Assembly: GCF_023169945.1 (NCBI RefSeq)
Contig: NZ_AP025591.1
Coordinates: forward strand, 5,812,501-5,876,500
Length of the DNA: 64,000 nt
Origin: Anaeromyxobacter oryzae
GTDB taxonomy: Bacteria > Myxococcota > Myxococcia > Myxococcales > Anaeromyxobacteraceae
Reading direction: 5' to 3'
In this document: positions 15,635-23,504 of the stretch, in pieces
Position numbering within the stretch: the first letter of the stretch is position 1
How the letters are laid out: the number at the start of each line of letters is the position of its first letter
Program-made: the position numbers and the translations under genes
Notes under the pieces: model-generated
What the model was told of the DNA's origin: nothing
The model's database searches: none
What the model saw: the letters and a program-made list of their open reading frames with translations, nothing else

Positions 15635-17209
15635 ATGACCGACACCACCAACCGTCACGACGTGATCATCATCGGGACCGGCGCCGGCGGCGGCACCCTC
15701 GCCCGCCGGCTCGCGCCCTCCGGCAAGCGCATCCTCCTCCTCGAGCGCGGGGACTTCGTCCCGCGCGAGAAGGAGAACTGGGACCCCCGCGCGGTGAACC
15801 TCGAGGGCCGCTATCAGGCGAGGGAGACCTGGCGGACCGTGGACGGCGAGGCGCTGCACCCGCACACCAACTACGGAGTCGGCGGGAACACCAAGATGTA
15901 CGGCGCCGCGCTGTTCCGGCTCCGGCGCGAGGACTTCGGCGAGCTGCGGCACCACGGCGGCGTGTCGCCCGCGTGGCCCATCTCCTACGACGATCTCGAG
16001 CCCTACTACCGCGAGGCGGAGCGGCTCTACCACGTCCACGGCCAGCGCGGGGAGGACCCGACGGATCCGGGGTCGCCGGAGCCGTACCCGCACCCCCCGG
16101 TCTCCCACGAGCCGCGCCTCGCGCAGCTCTCGGAGGATCTCGCGCACCAGGGCCTCCGGCCGTTCCACACGCCGCTCGGGATCATGCTCGACGAGCGGAA
16201 CCGCCGCGCCAGCCGCTGCATCCGGTGCGGCACCTGCGACGGCTATCCCTGCCTCGTGGGCGGGAAGTCCGACGCGCAGACGTGCGCGGTGGACCCGGCG
16301 CTCGAGTACCCGAACGTCATGCTCCTCGTGAACGCGAAGGTCACGCGCCTCGAGACCAGCCACTCGGGCCGCGAGGTCACCAGGGTGATCGTCGAGCGGG
16401 AGGGCCAGCGCGAGGAGCACAGCGCGAGCGTCGTGGTCGTCTCGGCGGGTGCCATCAACTCGGCCGCGCTGCTGCTGCGGTCGGCGAGCGACCGCCATCC
16501 GGCCGGCCTGGCGAACGGGTCCGGCGTCGTGGGCCGGCACTACATGGGCCACGTGAACTCGGTGCAGATGGCGATCTCGCGGTGCCCGAACCCGACGGTG
16601 TTCCAGAAGACGCTCTCGGTGAACGACTGGTACCTCGGCGACGACGCGTTCCCGCATCCGATGGGCCACGTGTCGTTCGTCGGGAAGCTCGACGCGGTGA
16701 CGCTGCGAGGCGGCGCGCCGCCGCTCGTACCCGGCTTCACCCTCGAGCTCATGGCCCGCCACTCGCTCGACTTCTGGCTCACGAGCGAGGACCTGCCGGA
16801 CCCGGAGAACCGGGTGACGCTCGACCGTGACGGCAACGTCGTCCTCGCTTATCGCCCGAACAACGAGGAGGCCCACCGGCAGCTCACCGCCCGCCTGAAG
16901 GCGTCGATGGGCCGGCAGCGGACGTGCCCGATCCACGGGCGCGACTGCCACCGGGGCCTCTTCGCGCGGTCGCTCTACGTCGGCCAGCGCATCCCGCTCG
17001 CGGGCGTCGCGCACCAGAACGGCACGATCCGCTTCGGTCGCGACCCCGCCACGAGCGCTCTCGACCCGAGCTGCAAGGCTCATGAGCTCGACAACCTGTA
17101 CGTCGTCGACGCCAGCTTCTTCCCTTCGTCCGGCGCCGTGAACCCGGCGCTGACGGTGATGGCCAACGCGCTCCGCGTGGGGGACCACCTCCTCGACCGG
17201 CTCCGGTGA
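15635..17209 (+). CDS. GMC family flavin oxidoreductase
   Basis: This 524-residue flavoenzyme has the N-terminal FAD motif GTGAGGG (14-20), ERGDFVP, and NYGVGGNTKMYGAALFR. It closes with YVVDASFFPSSGAVNPALT, the usual GMC active-site end. An unusual cysteine cluster RCIRCGTCDGYPC near residue 200, with a further Cys after GGKSDAQT, is seen in a bacterial subgroup of GMC proteins. It could bind metal or an iron-sulfur centre. The substrate is probably an alcohol or sugar, but cannot be read from sequence. I use the ATG at 15635; a GTG two codons before is possible. No signal peptide is seen. Confidence 0.88.
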   Translation: MTDTTNRHDVIIIGTGAGGGTLARRLAPSGKRILLLERGDFVPREKENWDPRAVNLEGRYQARETWRTVDGEALHPHTNYGVGGNTKMYGAALFRLRREDFGELRHHGGVSPAWPISYDDLEPYYREAERLYHVHGQRGEDPTDPGSPEPYPHPPVSHEPRLAQLSEDLAHQGLRPFHTPLGIMLDERNRRASRCIRCGTCDGYPCLVGGKSDAQTCAVDPALEYPNVMLLVNAKVTRLETSHSGREVTRVIVEREGQREEHSASVVVVSAGAINSAALLLRSASDRHPAGLANGSGVVGRHYMGHVNSVQMAISRCPNPTVFQKTLSVNDWYLGDDAFPHPMGHVSFVGKLDAVTLRGGAPPLVPGFTLELMARHSLDFWLTSEDLPDPENRVTLDRDGNVVLAYRPNNEEAHRQLTARLKASMGRQRTCPIHGRDCHRGLFARSLYVGQRIPLAGVAHQNGTIRFGRDPATSALDPSCKAHELDNLYVVDASFFPSSGAVNPALTVMANALRVGDHLLDRLR

Positions 17210-17365
17210 GGGCGGCGCATGGCGGCCCTCGCCGCGGTCCGACCGAGCGGCCGCACGCGAGCTCCGGCGCCCAGCCGCCCCGTCCCCATCGAGGCGCGGT
17301 GACGTCGGCCGCCCCGGGCTACATCGGGTGCGCGTTCGCCGGTGCGGACGCTCCGGGGGACGCGG

Positions 17366-18031
17366 ATGCAGCCGGGCGCGTCGCGAGCGGTGGACGTCGG
17401 GACGGAGGCCGAGGCCCGCGAGCTGGCGGCGCTCCGCGCCGGCGACGAGGCCGCCTTCCTCGCGCTGGTGACGCGGAATCACGGCCCCATGGTCCGGCTC
17501 GCGACGACCTTCGTCCGCAGCAGGGGCGTCGCCGAGGAGGTCGTCCAGGAGACCTGGATCGGCGTCCTGAAGGGGCTGCACCAGTTCGAGGGGCGCTGCT
17601 CCCTGCGGGCGTGGATCTACCGGATCCTCGTGAACTGCGCGAAGTCGCGCGCGGTCCGCGAGGTGCGCTCCGTGCCGATGTCCGCGCTCGGGCGCGTGGA
17701 CGACGAGGACGGGCCCGCGGTGCCGGCGGAGCGTTTCCGAGGCGAGAGCGAGCGCTGGGCCGGACACTGGTCGGAGCCCCCCGAGCCCTGGCCCGACGCC
17801 CGCGTCGAGTCGGGCGAGATCGCGGCGCTCGTCGCCGCGGCGCTCGAGACCCTGCCCGAGGCACAGCGGACGGTGATGTCGCTCCGCGACGTGGATGGGT
17901 GGGAAGCGGACGAGGTGTGCGCGCTCCTCGGGATCACCGAGGGCAACCAGCGCGTGTTGCTGCACCGCGCCCGCTCGAAGGTGCGCGCGTTCGTGGAGGA
18001 GAAGGTCGGGCGGGAGGGGCGGCCGTCATGA
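17366..18031 (+). CDS. ECF-type RNA polymerase sigma factor (cassette 2)
   Basis: This 221-residue paralogue of the 4.4 kb sigma factor has region 2 (AEEVVQETWIGVLKG, FEGRCSLRAWIYRIL) and region 4 (LPEAQRTVMSLRDV; GNQRVLLHRARSKVRAF). The linker motifs VPMSAL and EPPEPW are kept, so both come from one ancestral cassette. The ATG at 17366 has GGGGGA 5 bases upstream; a GTG at 17342 is also open. No CGTAAC box was found in the 156 bases between the GMC gene and this start, unlike cassette 1. It may respond to a different sigma factor or be read through from the GMC gene. It overlaps its anti-sigma gene by ATGA. Confidence 0.93.
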   Translation: MQPGASRAVDVGTEAEARELAALRAGDEAAFLALVTRNHGPMVRLATTFVRSRGVAEEVVQETWIGVLKGLHQFEGRCSLRAWIYRILVNCAKSRAVREVRSVPMSALGRVDDEDGPAVPAERFRGESERWAGHWSEPPEPWPDARVESGEIAALVAAALETLPEAQRTVMSLRDVDGWEADEVCALLGITEGNQRVLLHRARSKVRAFVEEKVGREGRPS

Positions 18032-18297
18032 AGCTCGGCGTCCCCGACCTCGCCTGCCAGGAGCTCGTCGAGCTCGTCACGGACTACGTCGAGGCGAGGC
18101 TGCCGGTCGACGAGCGCACCCGCGTCGAGCTGCACCTCGCCTACTGCGACTGGTGCCAGACGTACCTGCGCCAGATGCGCGAGGTTCGCCGGAGCGCCGG
18201 CTTCCTCCGGCTGACGGAGGAGACGCTCGAGCCCGAGGGCCGCGACGCGCTGCTCGCGGCGTTCCGCGGGTGGAAGTCGGGCGGGGAGGGGCCGTGA
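18028..18297 (+). CDS. Zinc-finger anti-sigma factor (cassette 2)
   Basis: This 89-residue protein shows C10, H36, C40 and C43 (ELHLAYCDWC), the zinc anti-sigma signature. The stretch CQELVELVTDYVEARLP matches the other two anti-sigma factors, and its C-terminus LLAAFRGWK is nearly identical to that of the cassette-1 protein. It is soluble and probably redox- or zinc-responsive. It overlaps the sigma gene (ATGA) and the third cassette gene (GTGA), so all three should be translated together. Confidence 0.9.
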   Translation: MKLGVPDLACQELVELVTDYVEARLPVDERTRVELHLAYCDWCQTYLRQMREVRRSAGFLRLTEETLEPEGRDALLAAFRGWKSGGEGP

Positions 18298-18944
18298 TCG
18301 CCTGGAAGTTCCTCGCGGAGGGCGGGATCGCGCCGTTCACCGGGTTCCGCTGGCCCGCCGACGGCGGCTGGGTCGGCGCGCCGGCGGAGCGCTCCGACGT
18401 CTGGATCCACGCCTGCCGCCTGCGGGACCTGCCCCACTGGCTCGGCGCGGAGCTGTGGACCGTCGAGCTCACGGAACCGGTGCAGGAGCGGCGATACCAG
18501 GTCGTCGCCCCGCGCGGGCGCCTCCTCGGACGCGTGACCGCCTGGGACGGCGCCGCCGCCGGCGCGTACGCCCGCGCCTGCGCGCTGCGGGCCCGGGACC
18601 TCGCGCTCCCGCATCTCGAGCCAGCGCTCCGCGACGCGCTCGCCGGGGCCGCGGAGCTCGAGGCGATCGTGGCCGCGGCCTCCCCCGGCGGACCGGAGCC
18701 CGCGCCGCGCGCCGCGCTGCTCGTGGCGGACGCCGCGCGCTATGCGCTCCGGGCCGGGCGCGCCCCGGTCGCCGTGCCCGCCACCGCCGCGTACATCGTC
18801 GCGACGCTCGCCTCGACCGTCGGGGACGGGCTCGCCGCGTTCGAGGCGGAGCGGGCCTGGCAGGCGCGGTGGCTCGAGGAGCGGCTCGGTCTCGCGGACC
18901 GGGCCGCTCCCCTCGACGCCGACGCTCCCGTCGGCTTCGCGTGA
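18294..18944 (+). CDS. ECF-cassette protein of unknown function (copy 2)
   Basis: This 216-residue protein has the same length as its cassette-1 partner. It shares VIAWKFL, APFTGFRWP, HACR, DLPHWL, ELWTVEL and APRGRLLGRV in the first 80 residues. The rest is an Ala/Arg-rich helical region that keeps little identity but ends in both copies with an ERAWQARW- or ERARQAAW-like helix. There is no signal peptide or membrane helix. GTG start with GTGA overlap. The family is unknown to me; its repeated third position suggests a role in sensing or in the sigma switch. Confidence 0.8.
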   Translation: MIAWKFLAEGGIAPFTGFRWPADGGWVGAPAERSDVWIHACRLRDLPHWLGAELWTVELTEPVQERRYQVVAPRGRLLGRVTAWDGAAAGAYARACALRARDLALPHLEPALRDALAGAAELEAIVAAASPGGPEPAPRAALLVADAARYALRAGRAPVAVPATAAYIVATLASTVGDGLAAFEAERAWQARWLEERLGLADRAAPLDADAPVGFA

Positions 18945-19010
18945 GTTGCCGGCGCGGTCCACGTCGTCACGCTCCGTCACTCCCTCCCGCTCGCGCTGCC
19001 GGACACGAAA

Positions 19011-19040
19011 GGACCCGGCCGCGCTGGGGCGGCCGGGTCC
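19011..19040. terminator. Bidirectional stem-loop between convergent genes
   Basis: GGACCCGGCC (19011-19020) pairs perfectly with GGCCGGGTCC (19031-19040). It lies between the end of cassette 2 (18944) and the end of the EF-hand gene (19068). On the minus strand it is followed by TTTCGTG, a modest T tract. Confidence 0.65.
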
Positions 19041-19067
19041 GGTCGAGTCGCGCCTCTCGCGCGCGTC

Positions 19068-19382
19068 TCACTGCTTCGCGACGCCCGAGCCCGTCTTCCC
19101 CATGAACTCGTTGGTGTCGACCTTGCCATCGTGGTTCCGGTCCATCCGCTCGAAGAACTCCTCCTGGAACTTCATGAACTCCTCGCGCGTCACGTACCCC
19201 TTCCCTTCCTTGTCCATGGCGTGCATGACGTCCATCGGCTTCATCTTCGAGAGCTGCGGGAACCCGCGGGCCTCGTCGGTGCTCGTGGGGGTGGTGGCGC
19301 GCGCGACGGGCGCGACGGCGACGCCGGCCAGGAGGGCGGCGGCAGCCAGGGTCTTGCGGCTCAGCAGCTTCGTTCGGGGCAT
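19068..19382 (-). CDS. Exported EF-hand calcium-binding protein
   Basis: This 104-residue protein has an N-terminal signal peptide (basic start, then LAAAALLAGVAVAPVARA, likely cut near residue 29) and two EF-hands. The second loop D81-x-N83-x-D85-x-K87 to E92 is canonical. The first (D57-x-E59-x-K61 to E68) is poorer. It probably acts in the periplasm. AAGGAG precedes the ATG by 8 bases; an in-frame upstream ATG lacks a good site. A CGTAAC-N18-AC promoter 56 bases upstream links it to the ECF regulon. A stem-loop separates it from sigma cassette 2. Confidence 0.88.
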   Translation of the reverse strand: MPRTKLLSRKTLAAAALLAGVAVAPVARATTPTSTDEARGFPQLSKMKPMDVMHAMDKEGKGYVTREEFMKFQEEFFERMDRNHDGKVDTNEFMGKTGSGVAKQ

Positions 19383-19436
19383 GATCTCTTCTCCTTGCGG
19401 GGAGGGCTTCTCGCTTCGTGAAAGCATCCCGCACTC

Positions 19437-19463
19437 CGTCTCTCGTCGCCGTGGAGCGTTACG
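19437..19463 (-). promoter_or_regulatory. Predicted ECF-type promoter of the EF-hand gene
   Basis: Minus-strand CGTAAC (19463-19458), 18 bases, then AC (19439-19438) in the context GAGACGG. The start codon is 56 bases on. Confidence 0.57.
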
Positions 19464-19853
19464 GGCCCCGGCTCGCCGCGCCGCCGTCGGGTGGGCACCC
19501 TCGACGGAGAGGCCCGGACGCCTTCCCCGTGAGAAGGCGCCCGGACCTCTCCTCGCCCGCGGTGCAGGCGCGGCGGCTCGGTTCTCGACGATCGGGGCGG
19601 GACGTGCCGTTCGCCCCGGGCGCTGTCGACGTCTCACCGGTCGCGCGGCGGGGCGGCGCCGTTCACACGGCCGCCGCGCCGCGCGCCCGTCCACCGGACG
19701 GCGCCGCGCCACGTCGCCGGCGCGACGCCGCCGGGCCGGGCGCGGACGAACGCGAAGCGCCCGCGCGCCCACGCGGCGCCGGCGTCGGCCGTCTCCGACG
19801 CTTCGGCGCCGGCAGCACGGGGAGGAACAGCGCGAGCGCGAGGGCCTCCCAGG
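19464..19853. other. Intergenic stretch with stem-loops
   Basis: This gap of about 390 bases holds no gene I can support. An imperfect long hairpin lies at 19507-19551 (GAGAGG..CCTCTC with inner CGCCTT..AAGGCG pairing), and another GC-rich inverted repeat is near 19640-19680. A 64-residue minus-strand frame (19663-19857) starts inside the stop of the NUDIX gene (ATGA). It begins MTWEALALALFLPVLP, then turns into Arg/Pro repeats. It could be a small membrane peptide but is more likely chance. Confidence 0.4.
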
Positions 19854-20279
19854 TCATGCGGCAGGAGCGGCGAGCGCCAGCGCTGCGAGCTGCCGGACGT
19901 TCTCGGGGCAGGAGAGGCCCGCGAGCTCCTCGGGCCGGACCCAGCGCGCGGCGTCCCACTCGTCGCACGCGACGAGCTCGCGGGTGGCGACGTCCGCCAC
20001 GAAGGCGAAGTTCAGGTGGAGCCCCTTCGAGCCGGCGAGGTGCTCCTCGTAGCCGATGAGGCCCGCGGGCGTGCCGTCCACGCCGAGGCCGGCCGGGAAG
20101 CCTCCGGAGAGGCCCGTCTCCTCGCGGAGCTCGCGGCGCGCGGCCTCGAGCGGCGTCTCGCCAGCCTCGATCTCGCCGCCGACCGGGAGCCACGTCCCGA
20201 GCCGGCGATGGCGGATCAGCAGGATCGCTCCTGCGTTGCGGCAGAAGATGGCGACGGAGAAGGCGCGGCGTTCGGGCAT
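19854..20279 (-). CDS. NUDIX hydrolase
   Basis: This 141-residue protein has a complete Nudix box, GGEIEAGETPLEAARRELRE followed by ETGL (GX5EX7REUXEEXGU), at about residues 34-56. It would hydrolyse a nucleoside diphosphate linked to another group. The substrate is not visible; MutT-like clean-up or sugar nucleotides are both possible. It follows the RND transporter gene by about 90 bases on the same strand and may be on its transcript. Confidence 0.9.
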   Translation of the reverse strand: MPERRAFSVAIFCRNAGAILLIRHRRLGTWLPVGGEIEAGETPLEAARRELREETGLSGGFPAGLGVDGTPAGLIGYEEHLAGSKGLHLNFAFVADVATRELVACDEWDAARWVRPEELAGLSCPENVRQLAALALAAPAA

Positions 20280-20369
20280 GGTCGACCTCGGGCGAGGGAC
20301 GCCCCCCGGCCATGCACGGACGGGCGGGCGCGGTGGAGGGGGATGGCGGTCGCGGGGACGGGATCGCGG

Positions 20370-23300
20370 TCAGCCGCCTGCGGCTTCTCGCGCCGCCGCG
20401 TGCGGCGGTGCGGCCGGCTCCTCGGGGACGGGCGCCAGCGGCACCGCGCGCGGCCGGCGGCGCAGCTTCCCGCGGACCCGCTCGACCCAGACGAACACGA
20501 CCGGCACGACCCACAGCGTCAGCATGGTGGAGGTGATCACGCCGCCGATCACCGCGATGGCCATCGGGGAGCGGAACTCGCTCCCCATGCCGCGCCCGAG
20601 CGCGGTCGGGAGCATGCCGAGCACCATCGCGCCGCTCGTCATGAGGATCGGGCGGAGCCGGCGCGGGCCGGCCTTGCGCATCGCCTCGTCCGGCGCGTCG
20701 CCCTCGCGGAGGTGCTGGAGCGCGCCGTCGACGAGGAGGATCGCGTTCTTCGTCACGAGCCCCATGAGCAGGATGATCCCGATGAGCGAGCCGAGGCTCA
20801 CGGACTTGCCGGTCACGAACAGCCCGAGCACGGCGCCGACGAGCGCCAGGGGCAGGGAGAGCATGATGGTGAACGGGTGGACGAGCGACTCGAACTGGCT
20901 CGCGAGCACGATGAAGATGAAGACGATCGCGATGAGCAGCGCGAGGCCCATGTTGGCCTGCGAGTCCTTCTGCTCCTTCTGCATCCCGTCCCAGATGTAC
21001 CCGTAGCCCGCCGGCAGGGCGTGCCCGTCGAGCTTCGCGTGGAGCGCCTCGACGGCGCTCCCGAGGTCGTGGCCCGGGGCGATCTGCGCCCAGATCGAGA
21101 TCTTCCGCTCGCGGCGCTCGTGCTCGATCACGGCGGGGCTGGTGGAGCGCTCGAGGCGGGCGACCTGGGCGAGGGCCACCGGGCCCTTGGGCGTCGCGAC
21201 CCACATCGACTCCATCGCGCCGGCGGACTCCCGGTCCTCGCCCGCGAGGCGCACCCGGATCTCGGACTCGCGGCGGCCCTCCCGCAGCTTTCCGGCGACC
21301 TCGCCCTGCGTCGCGAGCCGGACCTGCAGCGCGATGGCGCCGGCCGGGACGCCGGCGCGCGCGGCCTCCTCGCGGTCGACGTCGACGTGCAGCTCGGGCT
21401 TGCCGGGGGAGTCCTTGAGCTGGACGTCGGTGAGCGCGGGGATCTCCGCCATGGCGGCGACCATGAAGTCCGCCTCCTTGCGGAGCTGCCCGAAGTCCCG
21501 CCCGGTGATGTGCATCAGGATCGGCGGCCAGTCCCCGAGCCCCTCCATCATCGGCGGATCGGACACGGCGCGCGTCGCGAGCCGGTCGTCGATGGCGAGG
21601 ATCTCGCGGATCCAGTCCTTGTAGCGGTCGATGCCGTCGGGACGCGCGTTCTTGTCGACGAGGTTGACGCGCCAGCGGATGCTGCGCGCGTCCTCCTGGT
21701 AGCCGACCGTCGAGTAGACCGCGGTCACGCCCGGGAGCGCGCGGACGCGGTCCTCCAGGGCCGCGCTGCGGCGGGACGAGGTCGCGAGGCTCGTGCCCGG
21801 CGGGTACTCGAGGTTCACGATGAGCTGGTTCCGGTCCTCCTTCGGCGAGAACTCGGAGCCGAGGCGGGGGAAGAGCGCCAGCGTTCCCACGAACAGGAGG
21901 ACGGCCGCGCCGAACGTGATCCAGCGGTGCCGCAGCACCCACGCGAGCGTCCCCGCGTAGAACCGGTCGATCGCCTCGAACCCGGCGCGGATCCGGGCGA
22001 CCGGCCGGGACGCGTGGCGCTCCTCGCCCGGGACCCGCGCCTTCGCGAGGCGCGCGGACAGCATCGGGTCGAGGGTGAAGGCGACGAAGAGCGAGATGAG
22101 CACCGCGACCGTGATGGTGAGGCCGAACTGCCGGAAGAACTGCCCGGTGATGCCCTGCATGAACGCGACCGGCACGAACACCGCGACGAGCGTGAACGTG
22201 GTGGCCATCACGGCGAGGGCGATCTCCTGGGTGCCGCGGCTCGCGGCCTGGGCGGGCGACTCCCCGCGCTCGAGCCGCCGCGTGATGCTCTCGCGGACGA
22301 CCACCGCGTCGTCGATGAGGAGGCCGATGGCGAGCGACAGGCCGAGGAGCGTGAGCTGGTTCAAGGAGAAGCCCATCGCGTACATCATGAAGAGCGTCCC
22401 GACGACGGAGGTCGGGAGCGCCAGCGCGGAGATGAAGGTGCCGCGGAGGTCCAGGAGGAACAGCAGGATGATGAGGATCGCCATCGCGCCGCCGAAGTAG
22501 ATGGCGAGCCAGACCTCGTGGGCGTTCGCCTCGATGGTCGTCGACTGATCCACGAGCACCTGCGCCTGGAAGCCCTGCTCCTTCTCGAGCTGCGGCAGGA
22601 GCCGCTTCACGGCGTTCGCGACCTGGGCGGAGTTGGCGCCGGCCTGCTTCACGACCTCGACCGCGACGGCCTCGACGCCGTTGGTCCGGACGACGGTCTT
22701 CTCCTCCTTCGCGCCCTTGCGCACGAGCGCGACGTCCTGGAGGCGGACGAGCGAGCCGTCCGGCCCGGCCGCGACCGGCATGCGCCGGAGCTGGTCCACG
22801 TCCTGGAACTCGCCGCGGACGCGGATCCCGACCTCGGTCGAGCCCGTCGGGAACTTGCCGCCGGGAAGGTCGAGGTGCTCGCCCTGGACGCGCCTGAACA
22901 CCGCGTCGGGGCCGAGGCCGAGGGACTGGAGGCGGTCGCGGAACAGCTCGACCGAGAGCTCGGGCTCGGCGCCGCCCACGATCCGCACCGCCGCCACGCC
23001 CTCGATCTGCTCGAGCCGCGGCCGGATCTGGTCGTCCATCTTCTCCCGCAGCGCGATGGGATCCTGGCCGGACGCCGCGGAGAACACGATCACCGGCTGG
23101 GCGGAGATGTCGTACTGCGCGATCACCGGCGCGTGCGCCCCGACCGGCAGCTGGCCCTGCGCGACGCCCACCTTGTCCCGCGCGTTCTGGACCGCCTCGC
23201 CGAGCGGCACCGACAGCTTGAACTGGATGAACACCATCGACACGTCCTCCCGGGACCAGGAGAAGACCTTGTCGATGCCGGCGATGGACGAGACCGCGTC

Positions 23301-23504
23301 CTCGATCGGGCGCGTCACCGTCTCCTCGATGTCCTCGGGGCTGGCGCCGGGGTAGAGGGTGCTGATGGTGACGAACGGGAACGTGACGTCCGGGTAGAGG
23401 TCGGTGCCGAGGCGGAGGTACCCGAGCACCCCGAGGACGAGCAGGGTGACGGACATCATGGCCGTGAAGACCGGCCGGCGGATCGCGACGTCGGAGAGCG
23501 TCAT
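20370..23504 (-). CDS. RND multidrug efflux transporter (AcrB/HAE1-like)
   Basis: This 1044-residue inner-membrane pump starts with MTLSDVAIRRPVFTAMMSV and has the RND pattern of a first helix, a large periplasmic loop (GTDLYPDVTFPFVTI, GASPEDIE), six helices, a second loop and six helices. LLIDDAVVVRE carries the Asp pair of the proton relay. The N-terminal form places it among hydrophobe/amphiphile pumps, not the metal class. It overlaps the adaptor gene by ATGA. No outer-membrane factor gene is adjacent, so a TolC homologue elsewhere must complete it. A TetR gene upstream is the likely repressor. Confidence 0.95.
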   Translation of the reverse strand: MTLSDVAIRRPVFTAMMSVTLLVLGVLGYLRLGTDLYPDVTFPFVTISTLYPGASPEDIEETVTRPIEDAVSSIAGIDKVFSWSREDVSMVFIQFKLSVPLGEAVQNARDKVGVAQGQLPVGAHAPVIAQYDISAQPVIVFSAASGQDPIALREKMDDQIRPRLEQIEGVAAVRIVGGAEPELSVELFRDRLQSLGLGPDAVFRRVQGEHLDLPGGKFPTGSTEVGIRVRGEFQDVDQLRRMPVAAGPDGSLVRLQDVALVRKGAKEEKTVVRTNGVEAVAVEVVKQAGANSAQVANAVKRLLPQLEKEQGFQAQVLVDQSTTIEANAHEVWLAIYFGGAMAILIILLFLLDLRGTFISALALPTSVVGTLFMMYAMGFSLNQLTLLGLSLAIGLLIDDAVVVRESITRRLERGESPAQAASRGTQEIALAVMATTFTLVAVFVPVAFMQGITGQFFRQFGLTITVAVLISLFVAFTLDPMLSARLAKARVPGEERHASRPVARIRAGFEAIDRFYAGTLAWVLRHRWITFGAAVLLFVGTLALFPRLGSEFSPKEDRNQLIVNLEYPPGTSLATSSRRSAALEDRVRALPGVTAVYSTVGYQEDARSIRWRVNLVDKNARPDGIDRYKDWIREILAIDDRLATRAVSDPPMMEGLGDWPPILMHITGRDFGQLRKEADFMVAAMAEIPALTDVQLKDSPGKPELHVDVDREEAARAGVPAGAIALQVRLATQGEVAGKLREGRRESEIRVRLAGEDRESAGAMESMWVATPKGPVALAQVARLERSTSPAVIEHERRERKISIWAQIAPGHDLGSAVEALHAKLDGHALPAGYGYIWDGMQKEQKDSQANMGLALLIAIVFIFIVLASQFESLVHPFTIMLSLPLALVGAVLGLFVTGKSVSLGSLIGIILLMGLVTKNAILLVDGALQHLREGDAPDEAMRKAGPRRLRPILMTSGAMVLGMLPTALGRGMGSEFRSPMAIAVIGGVITSTMLTLWVVPVVFVWVERVRGKLRRRPRAVPLAPVPEEPAAPPHAAAREAAGG

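Noticed and set aside
17210..17365. Possible variant promoter (GGTGAC, then AC after 17 bases) before sigma cassette 2
   Set aside because: Only a partial match to the -35 box and a different spacing; too weak to list.
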